Assembly (NCBI GenBank): GCA_041641375.1
Contig: JBEPYM010000002.1
Span: 1 to 22,970, forward strand
Source: Paenibacillus_AK sp041641375
Lineage (GTDB): Bacteria; Bacillota; Bacilli; Paenibacillales; YIM-B00363
DNA: 22,970 bases
Direction of reading: 5' to 3'
A program made the position numbers and the translations under genes. A model generated the notes under the pieces. That model ran no database searches, was not told where the DNA came from, and was given only the letters and a program-made list of their open reading frames with translations. Of this stretch, positions 1-8,545 are shown piece after piece (the first letter of the stretch is position 1; every line of letters starts with the position of its first letter).

Positions 1-126
1 CACGTTCATATCCCCGATTGTCCTCTTGATCGTAATTTAACTAATTTGCGCGGAGATGTGCAGGAAACGACGGTAGCCGAGCTGCTGCCCGGAGCATTCG
101 ATGAGGAGGCATTGCGTTCCCAATGA
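1..126 (+). CDS. cdd: Cytidine deaminase, C-terminal fragment (cut by window edge)
   Basis: The first 126 bases are open in frame 1 and encode 41 residues ending in TNLRGDVQETTVAELLPGAF followed by a short acidic tail. This matches the C-terminus of the small zinc-dependent cytidine deaminases of Bacillales, which convert cytidine and deoxycytidine to uridine and deoxyuridine in pyrimidine salvage. The catalytic HxE and PCxxC motifs would lie upstream, outside the window. The stop overlaps the era start as ATGA (123-126), which suggests translational coupling. cdd directly before era is also the Bacillus subtilis order. The first dozen residues match the family less clearly than the rest. Confidence 0.8.
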   Translation, partial: HVHIPDCPLDRNLTNLRGDVQETTVAELLPGAFDEEALRSQ

Positions 127-1028
127 ACACGAAAAAAACCGGCTTCAAATCCGGCTTTGCGGCCATGATCGGCAGACCGAATGTCGGCAAGTCGACACTG
201 TTAAATCAGGTGATCGGCCAGAAAATTGCGATCATGTCGGACAAGCCTCAAACTACTCGCAACAAAATTCAAGGCGTCTATACGAAGGAGAACGCCCAGA
301 TCGTTTTCCTCGATACGCCTGGCATACACAAGGCAAAGCATAAGCTCGGCGATTTTATGATGCAGGTGGCGACCAATACGCTCAAGGAAGTGGATGTAGC
401 GCTGTTCCTGATCGACGCGGAGGAAGGGATGGGCGGGGGCGACCGCTTTATCGCTGAGCAGTTTGCTTCCATCCGGACACCCGTATTTCTCGTTGTCAAC
501 AAAATCGACCGCGTCCATCCGGACCAGCTTTTGCCGTTGATCGCTTCCTACAAGGAGCTTCATTCCTTCGCCGAAGTGATACCGGTATCGGCGCTGAATG
601 GGAACAATGTGCCAACCCTGCTGGAGCAAATTATCAAGTATTTGCCGGAAGGTCCGCAATATTATCCGGCTGACCAAATTACGGACTATCCGGAGCAATT
701 TATTTGCGCCGAGCTGATTCGCGAGAAAATTCTTCATCTCACCCGCGAGGAGGTGCCGCATTCCATTGCGGTGGCGATCGAGGATATGAAGGTGGAAGAG
801 AACGGTGTCGTTCATATTTCCGCATTGATTTATGTGGAGCGCGATTCGCAGAAGGCGATTGTTATCGGGAAGCAGGGGCAGCTTCTGAAGGAGGTCGGCA
901 AGCAGGCGCGGGCGGATATTGAAGCGCTGCTAGGGTCAAGAACGTTCCTGGAGCTGTGGGTGAAAGTAAAGAAGGATTGGCGCAACGAGGACCGAATGCT
1001 TCGAGATCTTGGCTTCCGCCACGACTAG
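123..1028 (+). CDS. era: GTPase Era, 16S rRNA-binding ribosome assembly factor
   Basis: A 301-residue protein of typical Era length. The GTPase domain shows G1 GRPNVGKS (residues 17-24), the switch region KPQTTR (41-46), G3 DTPG (64-67) and G4 NKID (126-129). The C-terminal KH domain (about 225-290) contains the VIGKQG loop that binds the 3' end of 16S rRNA. Family members check and promote 30S subunit maturation in the cytoplasm or at the inner membrane face. An AGGAGG at 104-109, inside the cdd end, precedes ATG 123 with a somewhat long 13-base spacer. The start is fixed by the ATGA overlap with cdd. Identification is secure. Confidence 0.97.
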   Translation: MNTKKTGFKSGFAAMIGRPNVGKSTLLNQVIGQKIAIMSDKPQTTRNKIQGVYTKENAQIVFLDTPGIHKAKHKLGDFMMQVATNTLKEVDVALFLIDAEEGMGGGDRFIAEQFASIRTPVFLVVNKIDRVHPDQLLPLIASYKELHSFAEVIPVSALNGNNVPTLLEQIIKYLPEGPQYYPADQITDYPEQFICAELIREKILHLTREEVPHSIAVAIEDMKVEENGVVHISALIYVERDSQKAIVIGKQGQLLKEVGKQARADIEALLGSRTFLELWVKVKKDWRNEDRMLRDLGFRHD

Positions 1029-1134
1029 GTGTAAGCCGCTCCCAGTTATTGCAAGGGATAATCGGGTTTCGCTTTTCTCATCCTAACGGTACAACTGCAT
1101 AGTCATTCCCAATGGACCGAAAGGATGAATGCGA

Positions 1135-1284
1135 ATGCGTGATTTTTCCTGGAAGTATTTTGCGATGACAGGCGATGTCGAGTCTTACCTGCTGTTCAAG
1201 GAAATGAATCGTCCGCTTGATCTGGCGCAGGAGGACTATGAAGAAGGATGGCCGGATGAGGAATCCGAGGATTTCAGCGTGTAA
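1135..1284 (+). CDS. yqzL: YqzL family small protein
   Basis: A 49-residue ORF starting MRDFSWKYFAMTGDVESYLL and ending in a very acidic tail (DEESEDFSV). The aromatic N-terminus, TGDVESYLLFKE core and position between era and recO match the YqzL family of Bacillales, whose function is unknown. AAAGGA at about 1119-1124 is a usable Shine-Dalgarno roughly 10 bases before ATG 1135. An in-frame ATG at 1129 would add two residues (MR) but sits too close to that site. The 106 bases between era and this gene show no clear promoter or terminator, so it is probably read from the upstream operon. Confidence 0.85.
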   Translation: MRDFSWKYFAMTGDVESYLLFKEMNRPLDLAQEDYEEGWPDEESEDFSV

Positions 1285-1317
1285 GGCGTGAGTTCGTAGA
1301 AAGCTGTTGGTGGCGAG

Positions 1318-2070
1318 ATGCTGGTTCGAGTAGAAGGAATCGTTATTCGGAGTATGGATTATGGGGAAGGCAACAAAATTATAACGGTTTTGACGAAGCC
1401 GTTTGGCAAGACAAGTATCATGGTTAAAGGCGCCCGAAAGATGAAGAGTCGCTTCGGCGCATTGGCTCAGCTGCTGACGCTGGGGGAATTTATTTATTAT
1501 CAAAGTAAGCCGGGGTCGATGGGGTCGTTAAACCACGGTGAAATTGAAGAATCACACAGCCGCCTGCGGGAGCATCTCACGCTGGCGGCTTATGCCGCAT
1601 ATATCGCTGAATTGACCGATAAGCTGGTTCACGACGACGAGCCTGCTCCGCTCCTGTATGAGCAGCTGAAGGCGGCGCTTCAAGGACTTGAGGATAACAA
1701 GGATCCGGAGATTGTCACGGCGCTGTACGAATGGAAAGCGGTGACGGCGGCCGGATATGAACCGTTGATCGATCAATGCTGCCAATGCGGTGCGACCGCG
1801 GCGGAGGGACTTGGCTTCAGCGCTGCTGCAGGCGGGCATGTTTGCCGGAGCCATGCAGGCAGCTACCGAGATACCATTCCGCTCACGGCAGCTTCCTACA
1901 AGCTGCTGGCAGCTCTCATTCATCTGGACGCGCGTCGACTCGGCTCCATTAACGTAAGTCCCGAGAGCAAAGCCGATCTCAAAAAGGTCGGCAGGCTCTG
2001 GTTTGATACGCATGTGGGAGTTCGGCTAAAATCCAGAGATTTTTTGGATGCGATGGCAGATTATTTGTAA
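1318..2070 (+). CDS. recO: DNA repair protein RecO
   Basis: A 250-residue RecO of usual size. The N-terminal OB-fold starts MLVRVEGIVIRSMDYGEGNK and contains the typical GARKMKSRFGALAQLL segment. A helical region follows, then a zinc-ribbon-like motif with C154, C157, C176 and H179; the last position is His-type in place of the commoner Cys. Within the RecFOR pathway RecO anneals complementary strands and helps load RecA on SSB-coated DNA. The start is ATG 1318 after a GGTGGCGAG sequence; the reading frame is closed by a TAG just upstream. The gene is followed by a good terminator at 2098-2131, which ends the era-recO unit. Confidence 0.95.
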   Translation: MLVRVEGIVIRSMDYGEGNKIITVLTKPFGKTSIMVKGARKMKSRFGALAQLLTLGEFIYYQSKPGSMGSLNHGEIEESHSRLREHLTLAAYAAYIAELTDKLVHDDEPAPLLYEQLKAALQGLEDNKDPEIVTALYEWKAVTAAGYEPLIDQCCQCGATAAEGLGFSAAAGGHVCRSHAGSYRDTIPLTAASYKLLAALIHLDARRLGSINVSPESKADLKKVGRLWFDTHVGVRLKSRDFLDAMADYL

Positions 2071-2097
2071 GACTTGCCGGCAGAAGCAAATACACGA

Positions 2098-2131
2098 CTG
2101 TTTTTCCACGTGGAAAAGCAGGATTTTTTTT
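2098..2131 (+). terminator. Rho-independent terminator after recO
   Basis: A 10-base-pair stem (2098-2107 with 2112-2121, one G-U wobble) closes around the tetraloop ACGT and is followed by A plus eight T at 2124-2131. Geometry and U-tract are both typical. It separates the era-recO unit from yqxD. Confidence 0.8.
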
Positions 2132-2190
2132 GTCAAGAGCGTATATAATAATACGACAATAGGTTCCTTTCTAAGGCGGTGATGCTGCGA

Positions 2191-2664
2191 ATGGCTCATA
2201 AGCTGACCGGCAGAATCATCGTTGACGCGGATGCATGTCCCGTCAAGTCGGAAATTGCCCAGGTTGCCGAGCAATTCGGCATCGAGGTTTGGTTTGTCGC
2301 TTCGATCAGTCATCAATTGTCTCCGATGCAAGGCGTTCGGATCGTACAGGTTGACGCTGGCAGCCAGTCCGCGGATATGTATATTGCCAATCATACCCGC
2401 AAGGGTGACATCGTTGTCACCCAGGATTACGGGCTTGCTGCATTAGGACTTGCGAAGCAAGCCGTTGTGCTCTCCAATCGCGGGCAGCGCTACGACTCCG
2501 AGCTGATCGATTCGTTGCTGGATCAGAGGCATGTGGCGGCCAAACGCAGGCGCAACGGCAAATATGGCAAAGGGCCCAAAGCTTTTACAGAAGCGGACCG
2601 GAATAATTTTCTACACGTTTTGACAAAAGTTTTGCTCGCTATGCAGGAGAACGGGGGTACATAG
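2191..2664 (+). CDS. yqxD: YaiI/YqxD family protein (DUF188)
   Basis: A 157-residue protein with the family signature GRIIVDADACPVK near the N-terminus and a second conserved block, GDIVVTQDYGLAALGLAK, with acidic residues typical of a PIN-like fold. The molecular function is not established; a nuclease role is only suggested by the fold. The first gene of the yqxD-dnaG-sigA cluster is the same in B. subtilis. ATG 2191 was chosen because AGGCGGTG (2174-2181) lies about nine bases upstream; GTG 2179 and ATG 2182 are in frame but overlap that site. A TATAAT at 2144-2149 lies upstream, without a convincing -35 box. Confidence 0.88.
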   Translation: MAHKLTGRIIVDADACPVKSEIAQVAEQFGIEVWFVASISHQLSPMQGVRIVQVDAGSQSADMYIANHTRKGDIVVTQDYGLAALGLAKQAVVLSNRGQRYDSELIDSLLDQRHVAAKRRRNGKYGKGPKAFTEADRNNFLHVLTKVLLAMQENGGT

Positions 2665-2701
2665 CGAATATATTACGTGCAAATTTTGGGTATGGTGATT
2701 G

Positions 2702-4564
2702 GTGGTGGCCGGAGGAAACTTCTCAGATGAAATAATTGAAGCAATCCTCAAGCGCCACGACATTGTCGAGACCGTCGGCAAGTATGTGAGTCTGTCAAAG
2801 CGCGGCAAAAATTACATTGGTCTGTGTCCGTTTCATTCCGAGAAATCGCCGTCGTTCACGGTGTCTCCCGATAAGCAAATATACCGCTGCTTTGGCTGCG
2901 GTGCGGGAGGCAATGCGATCCGCTTCGTTTCGGAAATTGAGAGCATCTCGTTCCGCGAGTCGGCCCGTCGTTTGGCGGCTGAGGCGGGAGTGCAGCTTTC
3001 CCCGGAGCTTCAGCAGGCAAGCGAAGAGACCGATCGCGATCAGCTGGTAGCGGATATGCTGGAAGCGCATGACCTTGCAGCGCGATGGTATCATTACATG
3101 CTTCATACCGATACCGGCAGGAAAGCAATGGAGTACGCTAGAAGAAGGGGCTTCACCTCGAAGGAGATCGATGCCTTCCAGATTGGATATGCGCCGGAGC
3201 AGTGGGATTCGCTGACGCAAGCGCTCGACAAGAAGGGGTTTTCACCCGAACGGATGGAAGCCGGGGGCTTGCTGTCGCGCAAGCAGGATGGCAGCGGATA
3301 TGTGGATCGATTCCGCGACCGGCTTATGTTTCCGATCTGGGATGCTAGAGGCAGGGTGGTTGCTTTCGGCGGACGGATATTGAATGACGGTCAACCGAAG
3401 TATTTGAATACATCGGATACCCCGTTGTTTCACAAGAGCCGCAGTCTGTATCGCTTCCATCAAGCTAGGTCGGCAATCCGCAAGAAAAATCAGGCCGTGC
3501 TGTTTGAGGGATACGTAGATGTCGTGAAGGCATGGTCGGCAGGAGTCGATAACGGCATCGCCACGATGGGAACGGCACTGACTGAGTTTCATGCAGGCGT
3601 CATTCGGCGGAATGCGGAGCATGCTGTATTATGCTATGACGGCGATAATGCGGGCTTGAACGCTGCGCTCAAGAGCATCCCGATTCTCGAAGCGGCCGGA
3701 CTTCGAGTGTCCGTGTGTTATTTGCCGGACCGGATGGATCCGGACGAATTTATCGCCAAATACGGCGCAGAGCGGTTTTATTCCGAAATCATCGAAGCTC
3801 CGTTGACCGTCACCTCATTCAAGCTGTTGATGATGCGACGCTCCTATCGGATGTTCGACCGGGAAGACCGACTTCGGTATATTCGCGACGCCGTCAAGCT
3901 GATTGCGGACTTGCCTGCGCCTACCGAGCGAGAGCACTATTTGCAGAGCATTGCAACCGAGTTTGAATATTCTCTTGACACCTTAAAGCAGGAAACGCAT
4001 GAGATCAGGTCGAATATTCAAAAAAAGAGTCAGCAAGGGGATATAATTGACGTACCGTGGAATAATGGAAGGAATGAGAAGCGCTCTGCGCGAACGGACA
4101 TTCCTGCCCTGCAGCCTGCATTTTACAATGCCGAACGGCATTTGCTGCATGTAATGATGGCGGACCGCGATACCGCCCTGTACGTACAGGAGCACCTGGG
4201 AGATCGGTTTAATGTCGACAACCATGGAGCGTTGGCGGCTTACTTGTACGCCTATTACGCCAGTCACGACTCCCTGCATTTGGGCGCATTCCTGACTTTG
4301 CTGCAGGATGACGGCCTGGAACGTGAAGCCAGCGCGATCTCGCTCATGAACCAAAGCGCTGAGGCCGGTCTTCAAGTTGTGGATGATTACATACGTGTTA
4401 TTCGCAACCGTTATGAACGACATCATATTATAAATCGTCTTAAAGAAGAGGCCAAGCAAGCAGTAATGAGCGGCGACGATATTCGCGCGGCGCAAATTGA
4501 ACTTGAGATCATTGCCCTAGAGAGAAAGCTGTTGCGTAGATCTAGGGAGGAGGAGCAGGAATAA
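2702..4564 (+). CDS. dnaG: DNA primase DnaG
   Basis: A primase of about 620 residues that makes the RNA primers for lagging-strand and initiation synthesis and interacts with the replicative helicase. The N-terminal CHC2 zinc-binding domain has Cys42, His45, Cys63 and Cys66 in CPFH...YRCFGCG. The catalytic core follows (RFRDRLMFPIWDARGRVVAFGGR) with the TOPRIM motifs VLFEGYVDVV and LCYDGDNAG. The C-terminal part is the helicase-binding region. The start is uncertain: TTG 2699, GTG 2702 and GTG 2705 are all in frame. GTG 2702 or 2705 fits the weak GGTGAT site at 2694-2699 best. The stop TAA overlaps the sigA ATG by one base (TAATG), indicating coupling. Confidence 0.96.
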   Translation: MVAGGNFSDEIIEAILKRHDIVETVGKYVSLSKRGKNYIGLCPFHSEKSPSFTVSPDKQIYRCFGCGAGGNAIRFVSEIESISFRESARRLAAEAGVQLSPELQQASEETDRDQLVADMLEAHDLAARWYHYMLHTDTGRKAMEYARRRGFTSKEIDAFQIGYAPEQWDSLTQALDKKGFSPERMEAGGLLSRKQDGSGYVDRFRDRLMFPIWDARGRVVAFGGRILNDGQPKYLNTSDTPLFHKSRSLYRFHQARSAIRKKNQAVLFEGYVDVVKAWSAGVDNGIATMGTALTEFHAGVIRRNAEHAVLCYDGDNAGLNAALKSIPILEAAGLRVSVCYLPDRMDPDEFIAKYGAERFYSEIIEAPLTVTSFKLLMMRRSYRMFDREDRLRYIRDAVKLIADLPAPTEREHYLQSIATEFEYSLDTLKQETHEIRSNIQKKSQQGDIIDVPWNNGRNEKRSARTDIPALQPAFYNAERHLLHVMMADRDTALYVQEHLGDRFNVDNHGALAAYLYAYYASHDSLHLGAFLTLLQDDGLEREASAISLMNQSAEAGLQVVDDYIRVIRNRYERHHIINRLKEEAKQAVMSGDDIRAAQIELEIIALERKLLRRSREEEQE

Positions 4565-5685
4565 TGGCGAACGACCAGCATACTGAATTGGATACTGAAT
4601 TATCATTAACGGCAGTCAAGGATCAGCTTATTGAGCAGGGGAAGAAGCGCTCCTCCCTTACGTATAAAGATATTATGGAAAAGCTCTCGCCCTTTGACCA
4701 GGATGCCGAGCAGATCGACGAGTTTTTTGAACAGCTTGCCGATCACGGGATTGAGGTTGTCAATGAGTCCGAAGACAGCAATATGCCAATCATGCCGGAT
4801 GATGCCGACCACGAAGACTTTCATTTTGACGACGATCTTACCTTGCCGCCCGGCATCAAAATCAATGATCCGGTTCGGATGTACCTGAAGGAGATCGGTC
4901 GAGTTCCTCTTCTGTCCGCCGATGAAGAGATCCAACTGGCGAAGCGGATCGAGAACGGCGACGAGGAAGCGAAGCGCAGGCTCGCCGAGGCCAACCTGAG
5001 ACTTGTCGTCAGCATTGCGAAGCGCTATGTGGGGCGTGGGATGCTTTTCCTTGACCTGATTCAGGAAGGGAATATGGGCCTTATCAAGGCGGTAGAGAAG
5101 TTCGACCATTTGAAGGGCTTTAAATTTTCGACCTATGCGACCTGGTGGATTCGTCAGGCGATTACGCGGGCGATTGCCGACCAGGCGCGTACCATCCGGA
5201 TTCCTGTTCATATGGTGGAGACGATTAACAAGCTGATTCGGGTGTCAAGGCAGCTGCTTCAGGACTTGGGACGCGAGCCAACGCCGGAAGAAATTGCCAA
5301 TGAGATGGATTTGAGCACAGACAAGGTTCGGGAAATCATGAAGATCGCCCAGGAGCCTGTCTCGCTGGAAACGCCGATTGGTGAAGAGGACGATTCTCAT
5401 CTCGGGGATTTCATCGAGGATCAGGAGGCGCTTGCTCCTGCAGACGCTGCGGCATATGAGCTTTTGAAGGAGCAGCTGGAGGACGTGCTGGATACGCTGA
5501 CGGAGCGCGAAGAGAATGTGCTTCGACTGCGGTTCGGGCTGGACGACGGGCGCACGCGCACTCTGGAGGAAGTCGGGAAGGTGTTTGGCGTAACCCGCGA
5601 GCGGATCCGCCAGATTGAAGCCAAGGCGCTTCGCAAGCTTCGCCATCCAAGCCGCAGCAAACGCCTTAAAGATTTTCTCGAGTAA
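4564..5685 (+). CDS. sigA: Primary RNA polymerase sigma factor SigA (RpoD)
   Basis: A 373-residue vegetative sigma factor. It has an N-terminal region 1.1 (about 15-65), an acidic linker, then region 1.2 (DPVRMYLKEIGRVPLLS, 102-118), region 2 with the core-binding and -10 recognition segment (GFKFSTYATWWIRQAITRAI, 185-204), region 3 (about 212-290) and region 4.2 with the -35 recognising helix-turn-helix (TLEEVGKVFGVTRERIRQIE, 333-352). Length and motifs match SigA of Bacillales, which lacks the large non-conserved insertion of proteobacterial RpoD. A very strong ribosome binding site (AGGGAGGAGG, about 4543-4552) precedes ATG 4564. The gene is last in yqxD-dnaG-sigA. Confidence 0.97.
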   Translation: MANDQHTELDTELSLTAVKDQLIEQGKKRSSLTYKDIMEKLSPFDQDAEQIDEFFEQLADHGIEVVNESEDSNMPIMPDDADHEDFHFDDDLTLPPGIKINDPVRMYLKEIGRVPLLSADEEIQLAKRIENGDEEAKRRLAEANLRLVVSIAKRYVGRGMLFLDLIQEGNMGLIKAVEKFDHLKGFKFSTYATWWIRQAITRAIADQARTIRIPVHMVETINKLIRVSRQLLQDLGREPTPEEIANEMDLSTDKVREIMKIAQEPVSLETPIGEEDDSHLGDFIEDQEALAPADAAAYELLKEQLEDVLDTLTEREENVLRLRFGLDDGRTRTLEEVGKVFGVTRERIRQIEAKALRKLRHPSRSKRLKDFLE

Positions 5686-5703
5686 TGCCGATAAGGGATA
5701 TAA

Positions 5704-5737
5704 AGAGACTTTCTGCATGCAGAAGGTCTCTCTTTGT
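5704..5737 (+). terminator. Hairpin terminator after sigA
   Basis: A near-perfect stem of 13 base pairs (5704-5716 with 5719-5731, one G-U wobble) is centred on TGCATGCA and followed by CTTTGT. The stem is strong but the U-tract is short, so termination may be partial and some transcripts could continue into the membrane protein gene at 5764. Confidence 0.6.
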
Positions 5738-5763
5738 AAGCTTGGGAGGTTGGGTACCGGTTT

Positions 5764-6594
5764 ATGAGCGATGAGCGTAAAAAAATCATAGTGACCGAGA
5801 TTGAGCGTTGGCGCAGAAGCAAGCTGCTGCCGGAGCATTATTGCGATTTTCTCATGAACCTGTATATGGACGAGCATACGGAACGTCCCAAGGAAGTACT
5901 TGGGGTATCAGCTGATAAAATAGCGGGCGCTTCAGCCAAGCTTTGGATCGCTGTTATCGCTGGGATCGGGCTGTTCTGTTATGTGCTGTTGAATTTTGTT
6001 TCCTTCCCGGTATACGCACAGCTTGGAATCGGAGCCTTGTTCGTCGGGGGTCTGTACGTGCTGGGTGCACGCAGCCGCGATACAAGTCCCATTCATGCCT
6101 TGGCCTATAACGGAGCTGCTTCGGTGCTGCTGCTCGCATTTGGCATGCTCCTGCTGCATCTGCATGGCAAGCTGGGTGAACCGACTTATGTAATCGGATA
6201 CTTGCTGTGCAGCAGTATCATCTGGATCGTTACCGGCATTGCGTTCTCCATGGCGATTTTTCATCTGTGCGGCTGGATCGGCGTTGCGTTCACCTATGCA
6301 TGGCTCCTGCATACGTATGTCGGCAGCGTGGATTGGGCTGTCGTAGAGCTTAGCTGGATCCCGATTTCGCTTCTATTCGGCTGGCTCGGCTGGCTGCTTC
6401 ACTATCGGGAGAAAGCCATCGGAGTCGTTCTGCTTATGATGTGCGGTATTGTTTGGCTGATGCCCGAGCTCTATATGATGGCGGTTACGAATTGGCCGAA
6501 TGAGCTCGCGCAGCTCTTACTGTTCGGCAAGCTTGCCGCGGCAGGACTTGTTCTCTTCCTGTCCCGAAAAAAATGGATTGAGTGGGTTGCATAA
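5764..6594 (+). CDS. Multi-pass membrane protein of unknown function
   Basis: A 276-residue protein not assigned to a characterised family. Residues 1-60 are soluble and charged (MSDERKKIIVTEIERWRRSK, then LLPEHYCDFLMNLYMDEH), resembling the short N-terminal helices seen before membrane domains in DUF2157-like proteins, though that link is weak. About eight hydrophobic segments follow from residue 60 to the end (for example LWIAVIAGIGLFCYVLLNFV and IPISLLFGWLGWLL), and the protein ends in a basic KKW. GGGAGG at 5744-5749 serves ATG 5764 with a 14-base spacer. It sits between sigA and trmK and ends five bases before trmK, so it is probably co-transcribed with trmK. Function cannot be stated. 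Confidence 0.75.
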   Translation: MSDERKKIIVTEIERWRRSKLLPEHYCDFLMNLYMDEHTERPKEVLGVSADKIAGASAKLWIAVIAGIGLFCYVLLNFVSFPVYAQLGIGALFVGGLYVLGARSRDTSPIHALAYNGAASVLLLAFGMLLLHLHGKLGEPTYVIGYLLCSSIIWIVTGIAFSMAIFHLCGWIGVAFTYAWLLHTYVGSVDWAVVELSWIPISLLFGWLGWLLHYREKAIGVVLLMMCGIVWLMPELYMMAVTNWPNELAQLLLFGKLAAAGLVLFLSRKKWIEWVA

Positions 6595-6598
6595 AACG

Positions 6599-7372
6599 AT
6601 GGTGAAATTATCTCGAAGGCTGTCAGCGATCGCCGAACGAATTCTGCCGGGTACGTACGCATCGGCGGATATCGGCTCGGATCATGCGCTGCTGCCTATT
6701 TTTTTGGTGGAACAACAGAAGGTGAAAGTTGCGATTGCGGGTGAAATCAGCGATGGTCCGCTTGCAGCTGCGGAACGAGGCGTAGCGGAGGCTGGCTTGC
6801 GCGAACGAATTTCTGTGCGCAAGGGAGATGGGCTAGCCGTTGTGATGCCTTCAGACAAGGTGGAGGCTGTCACGATATCCGGTATGGGCGGGGCGTTGAT
6901 TGTCCGCATACTGGAAGAAGGACGAGGCAGGCTGGCCGGTGCCCGGCAGCTTGTTCTGCAGCCTAATATCGGAGGAGAGCTTGTCCGGCAATGGCTGCTG
7001 CTGCATGGCTGGTTTTTGCAGGATGAAACGATTGTGCTGGAAGACGGCAAGGTATATGAAGTCATGAACGCGCTGCAGATTGCTCATGCGGACAAGCGAA
7101 GCCTGGATTTATACGCCGAGGACATACTGTCGGACGGCAGCATGAGAATAACACGCGATATGAAGCTGAAATTCGGCCCTTATTTGCTATATCAGGAGAA
7201 TGAAGCCTTTGAACAGAAATGGCTCGATGAGAAGCAAAAGCTGCTGCGTATTGTGAGACAAATTGATACGGCGTCCAATGCGGAGGAAGTGCAGGAAAAA
7301 CGGGCAGTCATCATGAAGGAAATACGCGAAATTGAGGAGGTGCTCGCATGGCGGCAAAGGGACAAACGGTAA
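6599..7372 (+). CDS. trmK: tRNA (adenine(22)-N(1))-methyltransferase TrmK
   Basis: A 257-residue SAM-dependent methyltransferase of the TrmK family (COG2384), which makes m1A22 in tRNA. Motif I is ADIGSDHALLP (residues 23-33), followed by AIAGEISDGPLAAAERGV, the acidic-loop block where the SAM ribose is bound, then the family motif VTISGMGGALIVRILEEG and LQPNIGGELVRQWL. The C-terminal part (about 165-257) is a helical, coiled-coil-like extension typical of the family. ATG 6599 was chosen because it gives the usual MVKLSRRL start; GAGTGGG at 6580-6586 is a modest binding site. Longer in-frame starts exist within the preceding gene. It overlaps the downstream nif3-like gene by 25 bases. Confidence 0.92.
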   Translation: MVKLSRRLSAIAERILPGTYASADIGSDHALLPIFLVEQQKVKVAIAGEISDGPLAAAERGVAEAGLRERISVRKGDGLAVVMPSDKVEAVTISGMGGALIVRILEEGRGRLAGARQLVLQPNIGGELVRQWLLLHGWFLQDETIVLEDGKVYEVMNALQIAHADKRSLDLYAEDILSDGSMRITRDMKLKFGPYLLYQENEAFEQKWLDEKQKLLRIVRQIDTASNAEEVQEKRAVIMKEIREIEEVLAWRQRDKR

Positions 7373-8466
7373 TCAGCCTGCTGGAGGCGTTCGCGCCCAA
7401 GCACTATGCGATGGAAGGGGACCGTATCGGTCTTCAGTTAGGCACGCTCCAGAAAGAAATCAAACGTGTGCTCATTGCTCTTGATGTGACGGATGAGGTG
7501 GTGGATGAAGCAATTCGGCTTCAGTGTGAGCTCATCATCGCCCACCATGCCATCATCTACCGTCCGCTTGCGAGTCTTCAGACGGACACACCTGCAGGCC
7601 GCTTGTATGAAAAATGCATCCGACACCAGATTGCAGTCTATATCACGCATACGAATCTGGATGTTGCCCACGGCGGAGTGAACGATATGCTTGCCCGGGC
7701 AATCGGATTGACAGGCGAGCTGACACATTTGGAGGATGTACATACGGAGAAGCTGTACAAGCTTGTCGTATTTGTGCCCAAAGACCATCATGACCGGGTA
7801 CTGGATGCATGTTTTCGAGCGGGCGCGGGCTGGATCGGCAACTACAGTCATTGCAGCTTCATGATCGACGGTATAGGCACCTTCAGGCCTGAAGAAGGAT
7901 CGAACCCGTATCTGGGGACTGCAGGCAAGCTGGAGCATGCAGAGGAGGTCCGCATCGAAACGATCGTACCCGAATCGGTACGCAAGGCAGTCGTTCAATC
8001 GATGCTGAAGGCGCATCCGTACGAGGAGGTAGCCTACGACTTGTACCCTGTTGATCTGAAGGGACGCTCCTTCGGACTAGGCCGAGTCGGCAAACTGGCC
8101 AAAGCGGTGAACGCAGGAGACTTTGCTCAACAAGTCAAGGAAGCGTTTCGGCTCGATTTCGTCCGGGTCGTCGGTGATCTTCAGCAGCAGGTGAAGAAGG
8201 TTGCCATACTTGGAGGATCGGGAGCCAAATACATTCGACATGCGCTCTTTGCCGGTGCGGACGTACTGATTACAGGTGACGTCGATCATCATAGTGCGCA
8301 TGATGCTCTTGCTGCAGGCCTGGTCGTGATCGATGCCGGTCATCACATTGAGGCGGTTATGAAAGAGGGCCTCGCGGAGGTTCTGCGCGGCAAGGCTGAA
8401 CTGCAGAAGATTGCAGTGGAGTTTATCGCATCCGGAATATCGACCAATCCTTTTACGAGGGTGTAG
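7348..8466 (+). CDS. yqfO: Nif3-like dinuclear metal centre protein (YqfO)
   Basis: A 372-residue Nif3/NGG1p-interacting-factor family protein, often labelled GTP cyclohydrolase 1 type 2 homologue. Metal-ligand motifs are visible: IIAHHAIIYRPL (His66, His67), ITHTNLDVAHGGVND (His101, Asp105), VLITGDVDHHSAHDAL and VVIDAGHHIE near the C-terminus. The 372-residue length reflects a CutA/PII-like insert between the two Nif3 halves (about 125-230, starting KLYKLVVFVPKDHHDRVLDA), as in B. subtilis YqfO. The cellular role is unsettled. AGGAGGTG at 7335-7342, inside trmK, serves ATG 7348. The trmK-yqfO order is conserved in Firmicutes. Confidence 0.92.
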   Translation: MAAKGQTVISLLEAFAPKHYAMEGDRIGLQLGTLQKEIKRVLIALDVTDEVVDEAIRLQCELIIAHHAIIYRPLASLQTDTPAGRLYEKCIRHQIAVYITHTNLDVAHGGVNDMLARAIGLTGELTHLEDVHTEKLYKLVVFVPKDHHDRVLDACFRAGAGWIGNYSHCSFMIDGIGTFRPEEGSNPYLGTAGKLEHAEEVRIETIVPESVRKAVVQSMLKAHPYEEVAYDLYPVDLKGRSFGLGRVGKLAKAVNAGDFAQQVKEAFRLDFVRVVGDLQQQVKKVAILGGSGAKYIRHALFAGADVLITGDVDHHSAHDALAAGLVVIDAGHHIEAVMKEGLAEVLRGKAELQKIAVEFIASGISTNPFTRV

Positions 8467-8509
8467 TTGACTGTGTGGATGTGCTGGGAATTCGCCCAGC
8501 CATTCGCGG

Positions 8510-8538
8510 TTGTGATTTGTCTGGATTCCCGGTATACT
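8510..8538 (+). promoter_or_regulatory. SigA-type promoter for rnpB
   Basis: TTGTGA (8510-8515) and TATACT (8533-8538) are separated by exactly 17 bases. Transcription would start around 8545, about a dozen bases before the first RNase P helix. It is the clearest forward promoter in this part of the window. Confidence 0.75.
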
Positions 8539-8545
8539 AAGGTAC

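Noticed and set aside
201..815. Long antisense frame of 204 codons opposite era
   Set aside because: It is a shadow of the era coding frame, with no ribosome binding site or recognisable family. The same holds for long antisense frames over sigA, thiI, the sulfatase and typA.
2130..2149. Promoter TTGTCA with TATAAT before yqxD
   Set aside because: The boxes are only eight bases apart, so they cannot work together as a SigA promoter, and TTGTCA overlaps the recO terminator U-tract.
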